Counted from the first letter of the stretch, positions 14,563 through 23,430 are shown. The stretch: 45,467 nucleotides of DNA from Prauserella isguenensis (GCF_014191605.1 NZ_JACHWU010000011.1:1-45467); one strand, 5' to 3'. Numbers and translations are program-made. Notes: a model not told the origin generated them from the letters alone.

Positions 14563-15525
14563 CTACACGCGGACGACCTCGCCCGGGTTGCGGTCGGGGC
14601 GCAGGCCACGCCAGGACGGGTGGCGCAGGCGCCCGTCGGCGGTCCACTGGCGATGCTCGACCTCGCCGACCAGCACGGGCTCGACCCATCGCGCGTGGCG
14701 GGTGTATTCACGCGGCACCGCGCCGGCGAACGGGGACACGGCGGTTTCGATGCGTTCGAGCTGCTCCTGTAGCTGTGCCAGGGCGGTGTCGGTGAATCCG
14801 GTGCCGACGTGCCCGCTGTAGCGCAGCGCGCCCTGCGCGTCATGCACGCCGAGCAGCAGCGAGCCGAGCGCCCCGGAACGCCGGCCTTGCCCGGGCACCC
14901 AGCCGCCGATGACCACCTCTTGGGCCTGCCGCAGCGGCGTTTTGATCCAGTCCCGCGATCGCCTGCCGGGCAGATAGCGGGACTGCAGGCGCTTGGCGAC
15001 CACACCCTCCAGGCCGTGCTCGCCGGCGATGGCCAGCAGCTCGCCTCCGGCCATGTCGGTGTAGTGCGGCGGGGTGCGCAGCCACGGCTCCCGCGCCAGC
15101 CCTAACGCGGCGAGTCGCTCGCGCCGCTCGAGGTAGGTCAGTCCGGTCAGGTCCGCGTCGCGGTCGGCGAGCAGATCGAAGACGTAGAAGGCCACCGGCG
15201 TGCTGGCCAGCAGCTCGGTGGTGGGCCGCTGGACATGCATACGCGACTGCAGCCGGCCGAAATCCGGCCGCCCCTCGGTATCGAGGGTGACCAGCTCGCC
15301 ATCCACCATCACCGGCCGATCCACCAGCTCGCCCAGCTGCCGCAGCTCGGGGTAGGTCTCGAGCACCGGTCGCAGATTCCGCGACCACGCCTGCACACCA
15401 CCCGCCTCGGCCGCGACGATCGCGCGCACGCCGTCCCACTTCCACTCGAACGCCCACCCCGGCCCCGCGGGCGGATCCCCGGACGTGGCGAGCATCGGCG
15501 GGAGCGGTTCACCGGAGGCGGCCAT
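14563..15525 (-). CDS. ATP-dependent DNA ligase (LigC/LigD ligase-domain type)
   Basis: 320 aa, the usual size of a free-standing ligase with adenylation and OB domains. Motif I is FEWKWDGVR with the adenylated Lys at residue 29; motif III YVFDLLAD, motif IV GLEGVVAKR and motif V region RSRDWIKTPL follow in order. The C-terminal OB domain includes VVIGGWVPGQGRRSGALGSL, as in LigC and LigD. Such ligases join nicks or breaks in actinobacterial end-joining and excision repair. No Ku or primase domain is encoded here. ATG 15525 has GGATCGGG upstream. A ligase on a mobile replicon may seal its own replication or recombination intermediates; this is inference. Confidence 0.88.
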   Translation of the reverse strand: MAASGEPLPPMLATSGDPPAGPGWAFEWKWDGVRAIVAAEAGGVQAWSRNLRPVLETYPELRQLGELVDRPVMVDGELVTLDTEGRPDFGRLQSRMHVQRPTTELLASTPVAFYVFDLLADRDADLTGLTYLERRERLAALGLAREPWLRTPPHYTDMAGGELLAIAGEHGLEGVVAKRLQSRYLPGRRSRDWIKTPLRQAQEVVIGGWVPGQGRRSGALGSLLLGVHDAQGALRYSGHVGTGFTDTALAQLQEQLERIETAVSPFAGAVPREYTRHARWVEPVLVGEVEHRQWTADGRLRHPSWRGLRPDRNPGEVVRV

Positions 15526-15606
15526 GACCCGATCCTGACCGAGAACGCCGGCCGTCGCCGTGCGCTGGAACCTCTGTTCCTCGTGGTTCACACGCGGCTG
15601 GGGGAG

Positions 15607-16251
15607 TCACAGGCCGGCGTTGTGGTCGCCGAGGGCGCGGCGCATGTCGGTGCACCGGTGCGCGTCGCCGTCGGCGACCACGTGGGGTAGGGCCGCGGCC
15701 ACGAAGGCGCGGGCGACGAGGTCAGGCGTGAATCCGAGGGAGGGGGCCGACCAGCGGTAGCCGGGACCGCGGGCCACGCCGGCGGCGATCAGCAGCCTGC
15801 CGTAGCCGAGCCGGCGATGCTCCTCTGCGACGGTGACGTGCTCGAGCACGCCGACCCGGCATGGTCCGCACAGTCGCAGGGCCAGCTGTCCGACTCGAGT
15901 GCCCTCGACCCACAGGGCGATCTGTCCGAGCCCGCCGCGCGTCTCGGGTGGGATCGCCACCAGGTGCAGGCCCTGCGAGGCCGGCGGCACGTCCGGGTCG
16001 GTGGCGAGTGTCTGCTGGGTCGGATCCACCCGGCACCAGGTGTGGCCGGGCAGGTGCAGGTCCCGGCACACCCGACAGGTCTGTGAGGGCCGGTCGTAGT
16101 AGTGCAGCCACCCCATGCGCGTTCCGCCGTAGTCGAAGGCATGCCCCCGCGGGCAGCGCGCGGGTGCCGACTGCCCCGGCCACAGCGGCACCACCCGCTC
16201 CGGGCGCCCGAACTCGCCCTGCGCCCCCGAACGCAACCGATCATCGACCAT
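15607..16251 (-). CDS. GNAT-like acetyltransferase with N-terminal zinc-binding segment
   Basis: 214 aa, ATG 16251. Residues about 30-75 contain CPRGHAFDYGG, CRVCRDLHLPGH and a later Cys, a likely zinc ribbon. The rest is a GNAT fold: IALWVEGTRVGQLALRLCGP, HVTVAEEHRRLGYGRLLIAA (acetyl-CoA loop) and GPGYRWSAPSLGF. It is a longer paralogue of the 147-aa GNAT protein at 12771-13214, with shared CxxC, GYGRLL and CxxMRRA features. The two flank the ligase and HhH-like genes. Substrate unknown; a zinc ribbon on a GNAT often serves to dock it on nucleic acid or protein. Confidence 0.65.
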   Translation of the reverse strand: MVDDRLRSGAQGEFGRPERVVPLWPGQSAPARCPRGHAFDYGGTRMGWLHYYDRPSQTCRVCRDLHLPGHTWCRVDPTQQTLATDPDVPPASQGLHLVAIPPETRGGLGQIALWVEGTRVGQLALRLCGPCRVGVLEHVTVAEEHRRLGYGRLLIAAGVARGPGYRWSAPSLGFTPDLVARAFVAAALPHVVADGDAHRCTDMRRALGDHNAGL

Positions 16252-16347
16252 GTGTTCGATGCTAGTGCGGTGGTTGTGGTGGCCGCGGCCTGGCGATGCC
16301 GCAGGGCGCCGCGACGGCGTAGGCCCGTGGCCGTCACGGCCGCAGCG

Positions 16348-16590
16348 TCACGAGGTGTCGCCGTCCTGCACGGCGGCCTGCAACGCCAGCAGCAGCGAGC
16401 GGGCATCCACCACGACGTCCTTCGATGTCTCCACACGGTTTCCGAACCCGTCGAGCTCGGCCACGGAGATGTGCGCCTGCCCGCCGATGACGGCCAGGCT
16501 CAGCTCCCGACCCGGCGGCTCGGTGTAGGTGTCCTCATCCCGACCCAGCGCTGCGATGGAGATTTCCCGAATTGGCACGGTCGGCAGCAT
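16348..16590 (-). CDS. Small hypothetical protein
   Basis: 80 aa from ATG 16590, or 76 aa from GTG 16578; neither has a clear ribosome site. The sequence alternates beta-like and charged segments (REISIAALGRDEDTYTEPPG, ELSLAVIGGQAHISVAELDG) and ends with a helix (VVDARSLLLALQAAVQDGD). I recognise no family. Coding is supported by G/C-rich third positions and by its place between two clear genes on the same strand. Confidence 0.5.
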   Translation of the reverse strand: MLPTVPIREISIAALGRDEDTYTEPPGRELSLAVIGGQAHISVAELDGFGNRVETSKDVVVDARSLLLALQAAVQDGDTS

Positions 16591-16697
16591 AACCAGCGCG
16601 GCCGTACCGCCGACCCCACGGCGCGCACCATGGCCAGCCGACCGCACCCGCAAGGCCGTCACGCGTCAGCAACGTCATGGCCTCCTAAAACTAGTGC

Positions 16698-17162
16698 TCA
16701 CGTCGACGCGCGTGGCTTGGTCACCGTGACCGGGGGAATGTCGAGTGCTGCCCAGGTCGTGGTGGAGCTGGCGTTCTGCTCGACGCCCCAGTTCGCGGCA
16801 AGCTGTTCGAGAATGATGCGGCCGACCTGTAGCCCCTGGCTGGCCTCGGCGAGGCTCACTGTGGGCGGTTTGGCGCCGAGGGTGGTGACCTCAATCTGCA
16901 AGCAGTAGCCACCATTGGTGCGGCGCACATGCAGCAGGGCAGGTCCTCCGCTGCTGCGCAGGGTGTCGGTGATGAGTTCGTCTGCGACCAGTAGCGCATC
17001 GATCACGAACTCCTCGGGCAGGTCCGCCAATGTGTAGCGCAGTAGATCGCGAGCGGACGACAGTTCGTCGGTAGTCCCGTTCACGGTGATGTGGAGGGTA
17101 TCCGCACCGCTGTCCGTGAATAGATCGTCATGTCCGAAACGTGGGTCCTGATCGTCGCTCAT
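16698..17162 (-). CDS. Anti-sigma-factor-like ATPase (RsbW/SpoIIAB type, HATPase_c)
   Basis: 154 aa, ATG 17162 with GGGAGG upstream. The GHKL ATPase pattern is present but worn: N-box region VIDALLVADELITDTLRSSG has Asp where the Mg-chelating Asn is expected, the strand LLHVRRTNGGYCLQIEV follows, and a G-box-like segment ASQGLQVGRIILEQLAANWG leads to WGVE. Such small ATPases in actinomycetes bind and phosphorylate anti-anti-sigma factors or bind sigma factors. No sigma or STAS partner is nearby. The N-to-D change may reduce ATP hydrolysis. It may report stress to genes on this element (inference). Confidence 0.7.
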   Translation of the reverse strand: MSDDQDPRFGHDDLFTDSGADTLHITVNGTTDELSSARDLLRYTLADLPEEFVIDALLVADELITDTLRSSGGPALLHVRRTNGGYCLQIEVTTLGAKPPTVSLAEASQGLQVGRIILEQLAANWGVEQNASSTTTWAALDIPPVTVTKPRAST

Positions 17163-17306
17163 GGTGACCGTGCCTCCCTGAACGAGTCTCGCTGTCGATC
17201 TTTCCCCCGACATGTCGCGTCACATACCCCCGGGATATGCCACACAAACGGGGAGGGGGCGAGATCAACTACGATCCTTCGACCAGCCAGCCCCTGGAAT
17301 GGGCCG

Positions 17307-17588
17307 CTATTGGTCGATGCTGGGGGAGAACCCTTCCAGCGGGATGCGCTCGCCGTTGGACGTGATGAGGTCCTGATAGCCGCGCGCGGCGGCTGTCCTC
17401 GCGCAGCGGCGGCATCCACTGTCCTGGAAGGACAGGCGTGTGCCGACCCCGATCTTTCCTGAGCGAAGCCCGCGACACAGCACCTCGTTGGCATCCGGGT
17501 CGAACAGGTGGACCGACAACCCGCCCGTCGCGGCCACGCACATCAGCTCGGGACGGCCGGGACCTCCCGGGGCCGCTTCGGGTGTCAT
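17307..17588 (-). CDS. Small Cys-containing hypothetical protein
   Basis: 93 aa from ATG 17588 (GTG 17591 adjoins it). Contains GLSVHLFDPDANEVLCRGLR and SGCRRCARTAAARGY, so three cysteines (one isolated, one CxxC pair) could bind metal. No known domain. It ends 144 nt before the anti-sigma-like gene and follows the 492-aa winged-helix gene on the same strand, at the end of a cluster of Cys-bearing accessory proteins. Confidence 0.5.
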   Translation of the reverse strand: MTPEAAPGGPGRPELMCVAATGGLSVHLFDPDANEVLCRGLRSGKIGVGTRLSFQDSGCRRCARTAAARGYQDLITSNGERIPLEGFSPSIDQ

Positions 17589-17750
17589 CACCGCAGCATG
17601 CCGGACACCGCACGATAAACGGTCCAGGCCTCGCCGAGGCCTGCCTTGGCGCTCGCCGAATAGCTGTGACGATCCCGGAAGGAACCAGCGGCGGGGCCCA
17701 CGCCAGCCCCTGGGCGTGGGCCCCGCCGCGGTGCAAGGTGGGTGTGCTGG

Positions 17751-19229
17751 TCAGCAGGCCTGTTCGAGTTGCTGGCGGGTGATGACGGTGCCGGAGGCCC
17801 AGTCGTAGGTGAACAGCTCGACCAGGCCGTCGGGGGTGGCGTGCCCGTCGCCGACGGTGGGGGCCGGCGCGGTGATGTCTTTCAGGAGTCGGTGGGCGAG
17901 GGTGGCGAGGGTGCGCGGCCCGGTGCCCCCATACCCCCAGGACAGGCCGCCGTAGGAGTGCAGCGGGGCGGGATAGAGCGTGCCGTCCTGGGTGCGGACC
18001 CAGATCTCCTGTTCCAGGATGATCTCGGCAAGCGGGCTGGTGGCGGGCAGGCGCCGTGAGGACAGGGCGCGGACCTCTTCGCCGGGCTCGTCGGGCAGCA
18101 GCACGGGGATATCGGTGATGGGGTCGTACATGGCCACGCCCCGTTGGGAGGGGCTGCGTTCGAGGCCGGCGTAGATGGCGGTGCGCTCGGGTGCGGGTTC
18201 GAGACGGTCGAGCCATTCGGCGCGGGCGGGGCTGTGGGGGATGAGCAGGGTTTGTGACCACGGCAGTGACCTGCCTCCGTCCCAGGCCATGAGGGTGCGC
18301 ACGCACTGCTCGGCCAGCCGGTCGCTGCGGTCGAGAACCTCACGCCACCCGGCGTGGAGCACGGTTTCCTCGAGCGGGTCCGGCCGCTCGTCGGTCACGG
18401 GCTCGGCGGGCAGGGCGGCCAGGACGATCTCGTCGGGGGTGATCGAGCCGCGGTCGAGGCGTTCCTGCAGGATCTGCAGGTCGGTGCTGTCGGCGGCCTC
18501 GGTGTTGCGGTCGATCAGCTGGGCGGTGTGGATCAGCGCCCGGTGCGCGACGTGCTCGGGCGGGTACTGCAGCGCCATGCGCGTGAGCGGGAAGACATCC
18601 AGGTCCTGCATGCCCACATCGCGCGCTGGCGCATCCCCGGGCTGCCAGTCGGTGATCAGGTCGGGGGAGCGCAACCGGCCAGGCCAGTACGGTGCCGGCT
18701 GGCCCAGCACTCGGGCCAGGTCCGACCAGCTCACCTCGACCCGCTCGGCGTCGGGATCCTGCCCGCTCCAGCACCACAACGCGGGTCCGCGAATGCCCCA
18801 GTCCCAGCCGACCAGCACGTAGACATCGGCCATGGGCTCCATACGGGCCAGCTCACCGCCCTGGACCATGGCCGGGTCGTCGTGCCAGAACACCACCAAA
18901 CGCCCGGACTCGGTGGCCCAGTGCTGCGCCACGACGTCCCGCCGGCCGTAGCGCGGCGTGATGCGCTGGGCCCCGTCGAACTCGGCCGGCTCGCCGGCGT
19001 TCGGCCACCAATCCAGCGTCAGCTGCCGCGGTTTGCGGTAGTCGGTGGCTGCCAGCCAGTCCCGCAGCGCAGGGATCGACCGCCACACCCCCGACTCGTC
19101 CTCCGGGGGATCGACCGGCCGCGGAAACCCGTTGCGTTTGGTGAGCTTGCCCAGCTCACGCTCGGACATCCCCCACAGCTTCTGCAGCTCGGCGTCGCTG
19201 GCCACGTGCACGTAGTGCGTGCCGCCCAT
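17751..19229 (-). CDS. 492-aa protein with N-terminal winged-helix/excisionase-like domain
   Basis: ATG 19229 has a strong GGGAGGACGA just upstream. Residues about 10-60 (SDAELQKLWGMSERELGKLT, then a PALRDWLAATDY end) look like a MerR/excisionase-type DNA-binding domain that reads a target choice and then a short wing. The remaining 430 residues are Trp-rich (WGIRGPALWCWSGQDPD, HSYGGLSWGYGGTGPRTLAT) and contain a helical segment (VLHAGWREVLDRSDRLAEQC); no catalytic motif stands out. It is divergent from the CoiA-like gene across a 324-bp promoter region. I do not recognise the family; a regulator or a large accessory DNA-binding protein is likely. Confidence 0.6.
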   Translation of the reverse strand: MGGTHYVHVASDAELQKLWGMSERELGKLTKRNGFPRPVDPPEDESGVWRSIPALRDWLAATDYRKPRQLTLDWWPNAGEPAEFDGAQRITPRYGRRDVVAQHWATESGRLVVFWHDDPAMVQGGELARMEPMADVYVLVGWDWGIRGPALWCWSGQDPDAERVEVSWSDLARVLGQPAPYWPGRLRSPDLITDWQPGDAPARDVGMQDLDVFPLTRMALQYPPEHVAHRALIHTAQLIDRNTEAADSTDLQILQERLDRGSITPDEIVLAALPAEPVTDERPDPLEETVLHAGWREVLDRSDRLAEQCVRTLMAWDGGRSLPWSQTLLIPHSPARAEWLDRLEPAPERTAIYAGLERSPSQRGVAMYDPITDIPVLLPDEPGEEVRALSSRRLPATSPLAEIILEQEIWVRTQDGTLYPAPLHSYGGLSWGYGGTGPRTLATLAHRLLKDITAPAPTVGDGHATPDGLVELFTYDWASGTVITRQQLEQAC

Positions 19230-19553
19230 TCGTCCTCCCAGTAGCGAGACAAAAACTCACTCCACGTATACGGCACAACACCGACAGCGTCGGCCGATCG
19301 TAGCCGGCAAGGGGACGGTTGCTCGTCGTTAATGCTCGTGCCGCCATAGGCGTACTGCCGTCAGCACTGTGGCCGTGGCGGTGTGGAACTCAGCTCACGA
19401 ACGCCTCGCGTAGCCCTGATCCCGTGGCCATTGCGCGAGCGTAGGAACTCCTGTCAGGGAGGGAGGCCCGAACGGGCAACGTGCCCTGAATGTCGGTGAC
19501 GGGTGCGACGATGCCCGCGCAGAGATCTGAACATCCGCTGGGGGGTGGTATGG
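19230..19553. other. Divergent promoter region, no gene seen
   Basis: 324 bases between the start of the 492-aa gene (minus) and the CoiA-like gene (plus). No open frame has gene-like composition. It should hold promoters for both genes; I see no clear -35/-10 pair or dyad. GGGGGGTGG at 19538-19547 is the ribosome site of the plus-strand gene. Confidence 0.5.
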
Positions 19554-21269
19554 ATGGCGACGACCGCGCTGTTGGTGGAAGACGGCCAGACCCATGCACT
19601 GGATGCTTCGCGAGACCAGGATGATCTGGGCGGGGGCACGTCCTGGGAGCAGATCTACAAGGTGCGCGATCCGCGACCGAACCTGCAGTGCAGGGTCTGC
19701 GAAAACCCCATGCACGCCAAGCACAGCCCCCAGGGACGTCGCGGGTTCACGCACGACAAGAGGTCGCCGCATTGTCCCGCGAGCGAGACCTCTGAGTCCG
19801 AGGTGCACAAGGCGTTGAAGCATCTGTGTGCGCAGTGGATCCGCGAGCATGGCTACGAGGCGGAGCTTGAAGCGGTGGGCGACGGGTGGCGCGCCGATGT
19901 GCTGGCCACCGGCGCAGACGGTGCGCGCATCGCCTTCGAGATCCAGGTCAGTGCCCAGACCGAGGACGAGGCCCGCGCCCGCACCGAGCGCTACGCCCGC
20001 GACGGCATCGCGTGCGCGTGGATCGCCGTCGGAGAAAAGAACCGGCCCTGGTACCGGCCCAACGGAGCGTTGGTGGTGCCCGCACCCGACAGCGACGACA
20101 CCATCGATGAGCACACCTGGACCGTGGTCGATGGCTGCGCCACCTGGACCATCCGCGCGGAAGGCGCCTTCCGCACCTACGGGCACTGGGAACCGGTGGC
20201 CAAACCGGACGCCTCGTTGAAAACGATGGTGCAGTGGATCACCGACGGTCGTATCGTGCCCTCCCGCCCTGAACCGCACGCCACCCCGCAGGATTGGTGG
20301 TGGGTATACGCCACCGAGCGCGCGGCCGCGGAGGACGCCGGAGCGTTCGAGAACCCGACCGACTGGATCCACCGCACCCACAACTGGCGCCTTCGCCAGC
20401 GCGCTCTGAGGGCACCGGCTACCGCAGCCGCCAAGAACCGGTGGCCGGGCCTGTCTGACTCCAAGATCGACCGTGCCCAGCCGGGCGAGGACCGGACCAT
20501 CCTGGCCATAGACCCCGTGGTGTACGGCGAACTGGTGGTTATCCGGTTCGACAATGGCAAGACACAGCAGGCTGGAAAGGAGAACAGCCCCCCATCGCAT
20601 CTCTTCGCTCTGCTGCTGCCCGATGTGATCGCCGAGGACGAGCGGGAGATCAAGGTCCTGGCCGACAACTGGTCTGCAGCGGAGAAGATCTCCCGCCGCT
20701 ACCCCGAGGTGCGCGTGGCCGTCCCCGAGGGCTCGGTGCCGTGGACGTTATACCGATACCGCGACGGAGCTTGGATACCGGCAGGACGGTTCGGCGAGCT
20801 CTCCAAACGCGCCCCGCAACCCGCGAAACCGAAGAACACCGCCGCCTCGGTCGATAGCGGGGCAGCGCTGTCGACGTCGTCGGCGTCGATCTCGACATCC
20901 GGTTCGCCAACGGCGGCAGGGGAGCGTTCCACGTCGTCCACGCCAGCCCCGGCGTCCGTGCCGCAGCCCACGCCACCGTCACCGCCCACGCCACCGGTAT
21001 CGAACCGGCCGGCAGCCGAGCCGAAGCCACCGGCCCGCCTCAGCCCGCCGCCGAAACGCCTACCCAGCGCCCCGGGCAGCACGACGCCGCTGTCGTGGAC
21101 GTGGTGGCGCCGGGCCGCGTTGATCGCTGCCGTCCTGTGCATGGCCTTGGCAGGCCTACTCACCACCGTCACCGACACGGGATTCACGGACCTACTGCTG
21201 TGGATCGGCGGAATCGAGGCCGGCCTGCTCGCAGCGACGGCCACGGTGTGGGCCGTGCTACGCAGGTGA
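19554..21269 (+). CDS. CoiA-like PD-(D/E)XK nuclease with C-terminal membrane segments
   Basis: 571 aa from ATG 19554 (GGGGGGTGG upstream). Residues about 44-160 match the CoiA family: zinc-type CRVCENPMHAK (C46, C49), FTHDKRSPHC, SETSESEVHKALKHL, then GWRADVLATG and IAFEIQVSAQTEDEARAR with the catalytic RADV (113-116) and E-x-Q (129-131). CoiA proteins are nuclease-fold proteins linked with DNA uptake and processing. Residues about 240-440 are unknown. A Pro/Ser/Thr-rich linker (about 440-515) leads to two hydrophobic helices (RRAALIAAVLCMALAGLL and LLLWIGGIEAGLLAATATVW), an arrangement unusual for CoiA. It stands next to a two-helix membrane protein and an Abi_2 protein, so a membrane-tethered DNA-cutting defence function is possible (inference). 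Confidence 0.7.
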   Translation: MATTALLVEDGQTHALDASRDQDDLGGGTSWEQIYKVRDPRPNLQCRVCENPMHAKHSPQGRRGFTHDKRSPHCPASETSESEVHKALKHLCAQWIREHGYEAELEAVGDGWRADVLATGADGARIAFEIQVSAQTEDEARARTERYARDGIACAWIAVGEKNRPWYRPNGALVVPAPDSDDTIDEHTWTVVDGCATWTIRAEGAFRTYGHWEPVAKPDASLKTMVQWITDGRIVPSRPEPHATPQDWWWVYATERAAAEDAGAFENPTDWIHRTHNWRLRQRALRAPATAAAKNRWPGLSDSKIDRAQPGEDRTILAIDPVVYGELVVIRFDNGKTQQAGKENSPPSHLFALLLPDVIAEDEREIKVLADNWSAAEKISRRYPEVRVAVPEGSVPWTLYRYRDGAWIPAGRFGELSKRAPQPAKPKNTAASVDSGAALSTSSASISTSGSPTAAGERSTSSTPAPASVPQPTPPSPPTPPVSNRPAAEPKPPARLSPPPKRLPSAPGSTTPLSWTWWRRAALIAAVLCMALAGLLTTVTDTGFTDLLLWIGGIEAGLLAATATVWAVLRR

Positions 21270-21414
21270 CCACCGAGCTCAGCCGAGACTCCTCGTGCCC
21301 GAGACATCAGCCAGCCTCGGGTATGAGCGACGTCGAGCTCGTCCGCTCGCGAGTGCTGGCGAAGTGGCTGCTTTATGCGGTGGTGTCGTTGCCCGCGTGA
21401 TCGAGCCTGTTGCG

Positions 21415-22368
21415 CTAATCCTCTTCCGCGACGGTGCGCAATGCCCGCTTGAGGAGCGCGTCAGCGGGCACGGGCTCGCCGACGCGGAGCGTGAAGGACT
21501 TCGTGACGGTGTCGGGGGTGCCGGTGACGCCGGAGGAGGCCTCGATGTGTGCACGCATGTCGTTGTTCGTGTTGGTGGAGCTGTAGAGGTACAGCACTTC
21601 CATCGGCTGGTTGCGATCGTCGGGCCGTACGGTGATGTCTGGGTAGGTGACTGTGGTGCTGCCGTCTGCGTGGTCAATGATGTCGATGTCCGGGGGCATG
21701 TCGACAGGCGTGAAGGCTGATGTCAGCCCGGGTATCGACGGCATCGACAGGAAACTCCCTCCCTTCCCGTAGGGCTTCGGCTGCTCGGGGAACGCGACCT
21801 CGTTCGGAGTGTCGAGCTCGTCGGGGTCGAGCACGGTGATTCCGGGCGGCAGGCGCAGAGTCACTCGAACCTTCTCGAACGGACCAGCGCCGTCGCTGGA
21901 GATCCTCAGTTGTAACGGGCCGTGCTGTTCGGCGACGTATTGGCTGTGCAGCAGCTCGCGCAGTGCCGTCGGCAACGCGTCGAGGTACTCCTCGACCTGG
22001 CCTCGGTACTGCTCTGGACTCCGTTGCTCGGGGTGGGAGAGCGCGAGCAACGGCGGCCGCGGTGTCTGGTCCAGCGCGCCCAGGAGCTCGTCGCGTATGC
22101 CCTGTACGACCTGGTCAATGACCTGCTCCACATCATCGAGGACGGGTATCGACAAGCGATCAGCAGTGATGCGGAAGTGCAGGCGTTTTCTTGCGTACTC
22201 ATCACGAGCTTTGGCGACAACCGACACCCCCGTCATGATGATCCCGGCCCATATCAGCGCCGTGGTGTCGGAGAACGCGGAGCCCGCCGCTGTCATCGCC
22301 GTGCCGAGGGCGGCGACAGCGAGCCACCCCCATCGTTTGAGTGTCCTGGTGACGTGTCCCCGGCGCAT
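21415..22368 (-). CDS. Two-helix membrane-anchored protein of unknown function
   Basis: 317 aa, ATG 22368. Two N-terminal hydrophobic stretches (LAVAALGTAMTAAGSAF and ALIWAGIIMTGVSVVA) form a hairpin anchor; the remaining 260 residues are hydrophilic and probably cytoplasmic. After the anchor comes a helical region (DVEQVIDQVVQGIRDELLGA), then beta-rich repeats with DITVRPDDRNQPMEVLYLY. I do not recognise the domain. It is convergent with the CoiA-like gene and lies downstream of the Abi_2 gene on the same strand (90 nt gap), so the two may be co-expressed. Confidence 0.6.
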   Translation of the reverse strand: MRRGHVTRTLKRWGWLAVAALGTAMTAAGSAFSDTTALIWAGIIMTGVSVVAKARDEYARKRLHFRITADRLSIPVLDDVEQVIDQVVQGIRDELLGALDQTPRPPLLALSHPEQRSPEQYRGQVEEYLDALPTALRELLHSQYVAEQHGPLQLRISSDGAGPFEKVRVTLRLPPGITVLDPDELDTPNEVAFPEQPKPYGKGGSFLSMPSIPGLTSAFTPVDMPPDIDIIDHADGSTTVTYPDITVRPDDRNQPMEVLYLYSSTNTNNDMRAHIEASSGVTGTPDTVTKSFTLRVGEPVPADALLKRALRTVAEED

Positions 22369-22457
22369 AGGGGTTGTTGTACAGCACCGGTCGGTCTTCG
22401 AGTCTCGGGTCCGGCACGCAATTAGCGGGGCATCACCATGAGTCGTGGCACCCGTAT

Positions 22458-23363
22458 CTACAGCGAGGCACAGGCGTGGTCGCGGGGGCTCTGCGGCCGG
22501 ACGAGGCCTTCCCAGAAGGCCGCGTTGCTGCGGTGTTCGGTGACGAGGTCGGGGAGTAGTGGGTCGGCAGCCTTGCCCCGCGTGAGCATGTCGTCGAGCG
22601 AGGCGATGACATCGAGGACGGAACGAGGCTCGAACTGCCCGGCCCGGCGCTTCGCCTGCTTACGCACGTTGTTGGGCGTGGGACCAGCGTCGAGGACGGA
22701 GTGGTGCCAGAGCCGACTGTGGTGCGCACACCGGTTCCGCAGATAGACCAGCGATCTCACGCGGTAGGCCAAGCCGGCCTTGGCGATCCCGATGCTGCCG
22801 GCGACGGCATCGACCAGTGTGCCTCCTGCACCCCGTTCGATGGCCTTCGACAACGTGCCGAACGACCACGCCTCGACCGCGGACCACACGGGCAGTCGGC
22901 TGTACTCGGCGCGGTCGCCTGCGGTGTCCTCCCGATAGCGCAGGATGTGGCGGTCCTTGCTCCGGTCGATGTCGCGGCGGCACAGCTCGACGGTCGGCTC
23001 CCGGTCACCGACATCGGTGTAGAAGTCCTCTTCGAGGAAGCGGCCGTAGGCGCCGTGCTCGTCGGCGATCACGCGCGCGACGTGTGCGCGGAGCATCAGC
23101 TCGATGCGAGCGAGGGGGACGGCGAGTCGAGCCCGAAGTTGCTCGTCGGCGTCGTAGACAGCGCGGATCTCGTCGAAGGTGCTGCCGGGTACGAACGAGT
23201 CGTCGCCCAGGTGCGGAGCTCGCTGGTAGTACCGGGCGTAGCCGGAGAACCGGTAGTAGTTGTTCGCTGCGAGGAACTCGGCGCAGGCGCTCGTGTCGTC
23301 GACGACGAGGCCGCGCTGCATCATGAGGGCGACCTGCTGCTCGCAGGACAGGCTCGGCTTCAC
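22458..23363 (-). CDS. Abi_2-family (AbiD/AbiF-like) abortive infection protein
   Basis: 301 aa, GTG 23363. Family pattern: ANNYYRFSGYARYYQ near the N terminus, STFDEIRAVYDADEQLRARL, IELMLRAHVARVIADEHGAY, and YLRNRCAHHSRLWH near residues 205-218, which holds the R-x4-H HEPN RNase motif. Abi_2 proteins abort phage infection, probably by cutting RNA. The start has no strong ribosome site, and a terminator for the preceding gene lies just upstream, so it needs its own promoter there. Neighbours with nuclease and membrane domains suggest a small defence island. It could also act alone. Confidence 0.82.
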   Translation of the reverse strand: MKPSLSCEQQVALMMQRGLVVDDTSACAEFLAANNYYRFSGYARYYQRAPHLGDDSFVPGSTFDEIRAVYDADEQLRARLAVPLARIELMLRAHVARVIADEHGAYGRFLEEDFYTDVGDREPTVELCRRDIDRSKDRHILRYREDTAGDRAEYSRLPVWSAVEAWSFGTLSKAIERGAGGTLVDAVAGSIGIAKAGLAYRVRSLVYLRNRCAHHSRLWHHSVLDAGPTPNNVRKQAKRRAGQFEPRSVLDVIASLDDMLTRGKAADPLLPDLVTEHRSNAAFWEGLVRPQSPRDHACASL

Positions 23364-23380
23364 GCACTACCCCAGAAAAG

Positions 23381-23430
23381 AAAAAGGCCCCTCCCATTTG
23401 AGCTTCAGCGAGAGGCTTGGGAGGGGGGCG
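23381..23430 (-). terminator. Intrinsic terminator of the HTH gene (minus strand)
   Basis: GGCCCCTCCCA (23386-23396) pairs with TTGGGAGGGGGGC (23417-23429) with one bulge. On the minus strand the stem is followed by TTTTTCTTTT, a classical terminator for the gene at 23487-23954. Confidence 0.75.

Noticed and set aside
13585-14772. 395-codon plus-strand open frame
   Set aside because: It is antisense to the HhH-like gene and part of the ligase gene, which have clear protein motifs on the minus strand.
17269-18306. 345-codon minus-strand open frame
   Set aside because: Product is Arg/His/Pro-rich and overlaps the 492-aa gene and the Cys-containing gene in another frame.
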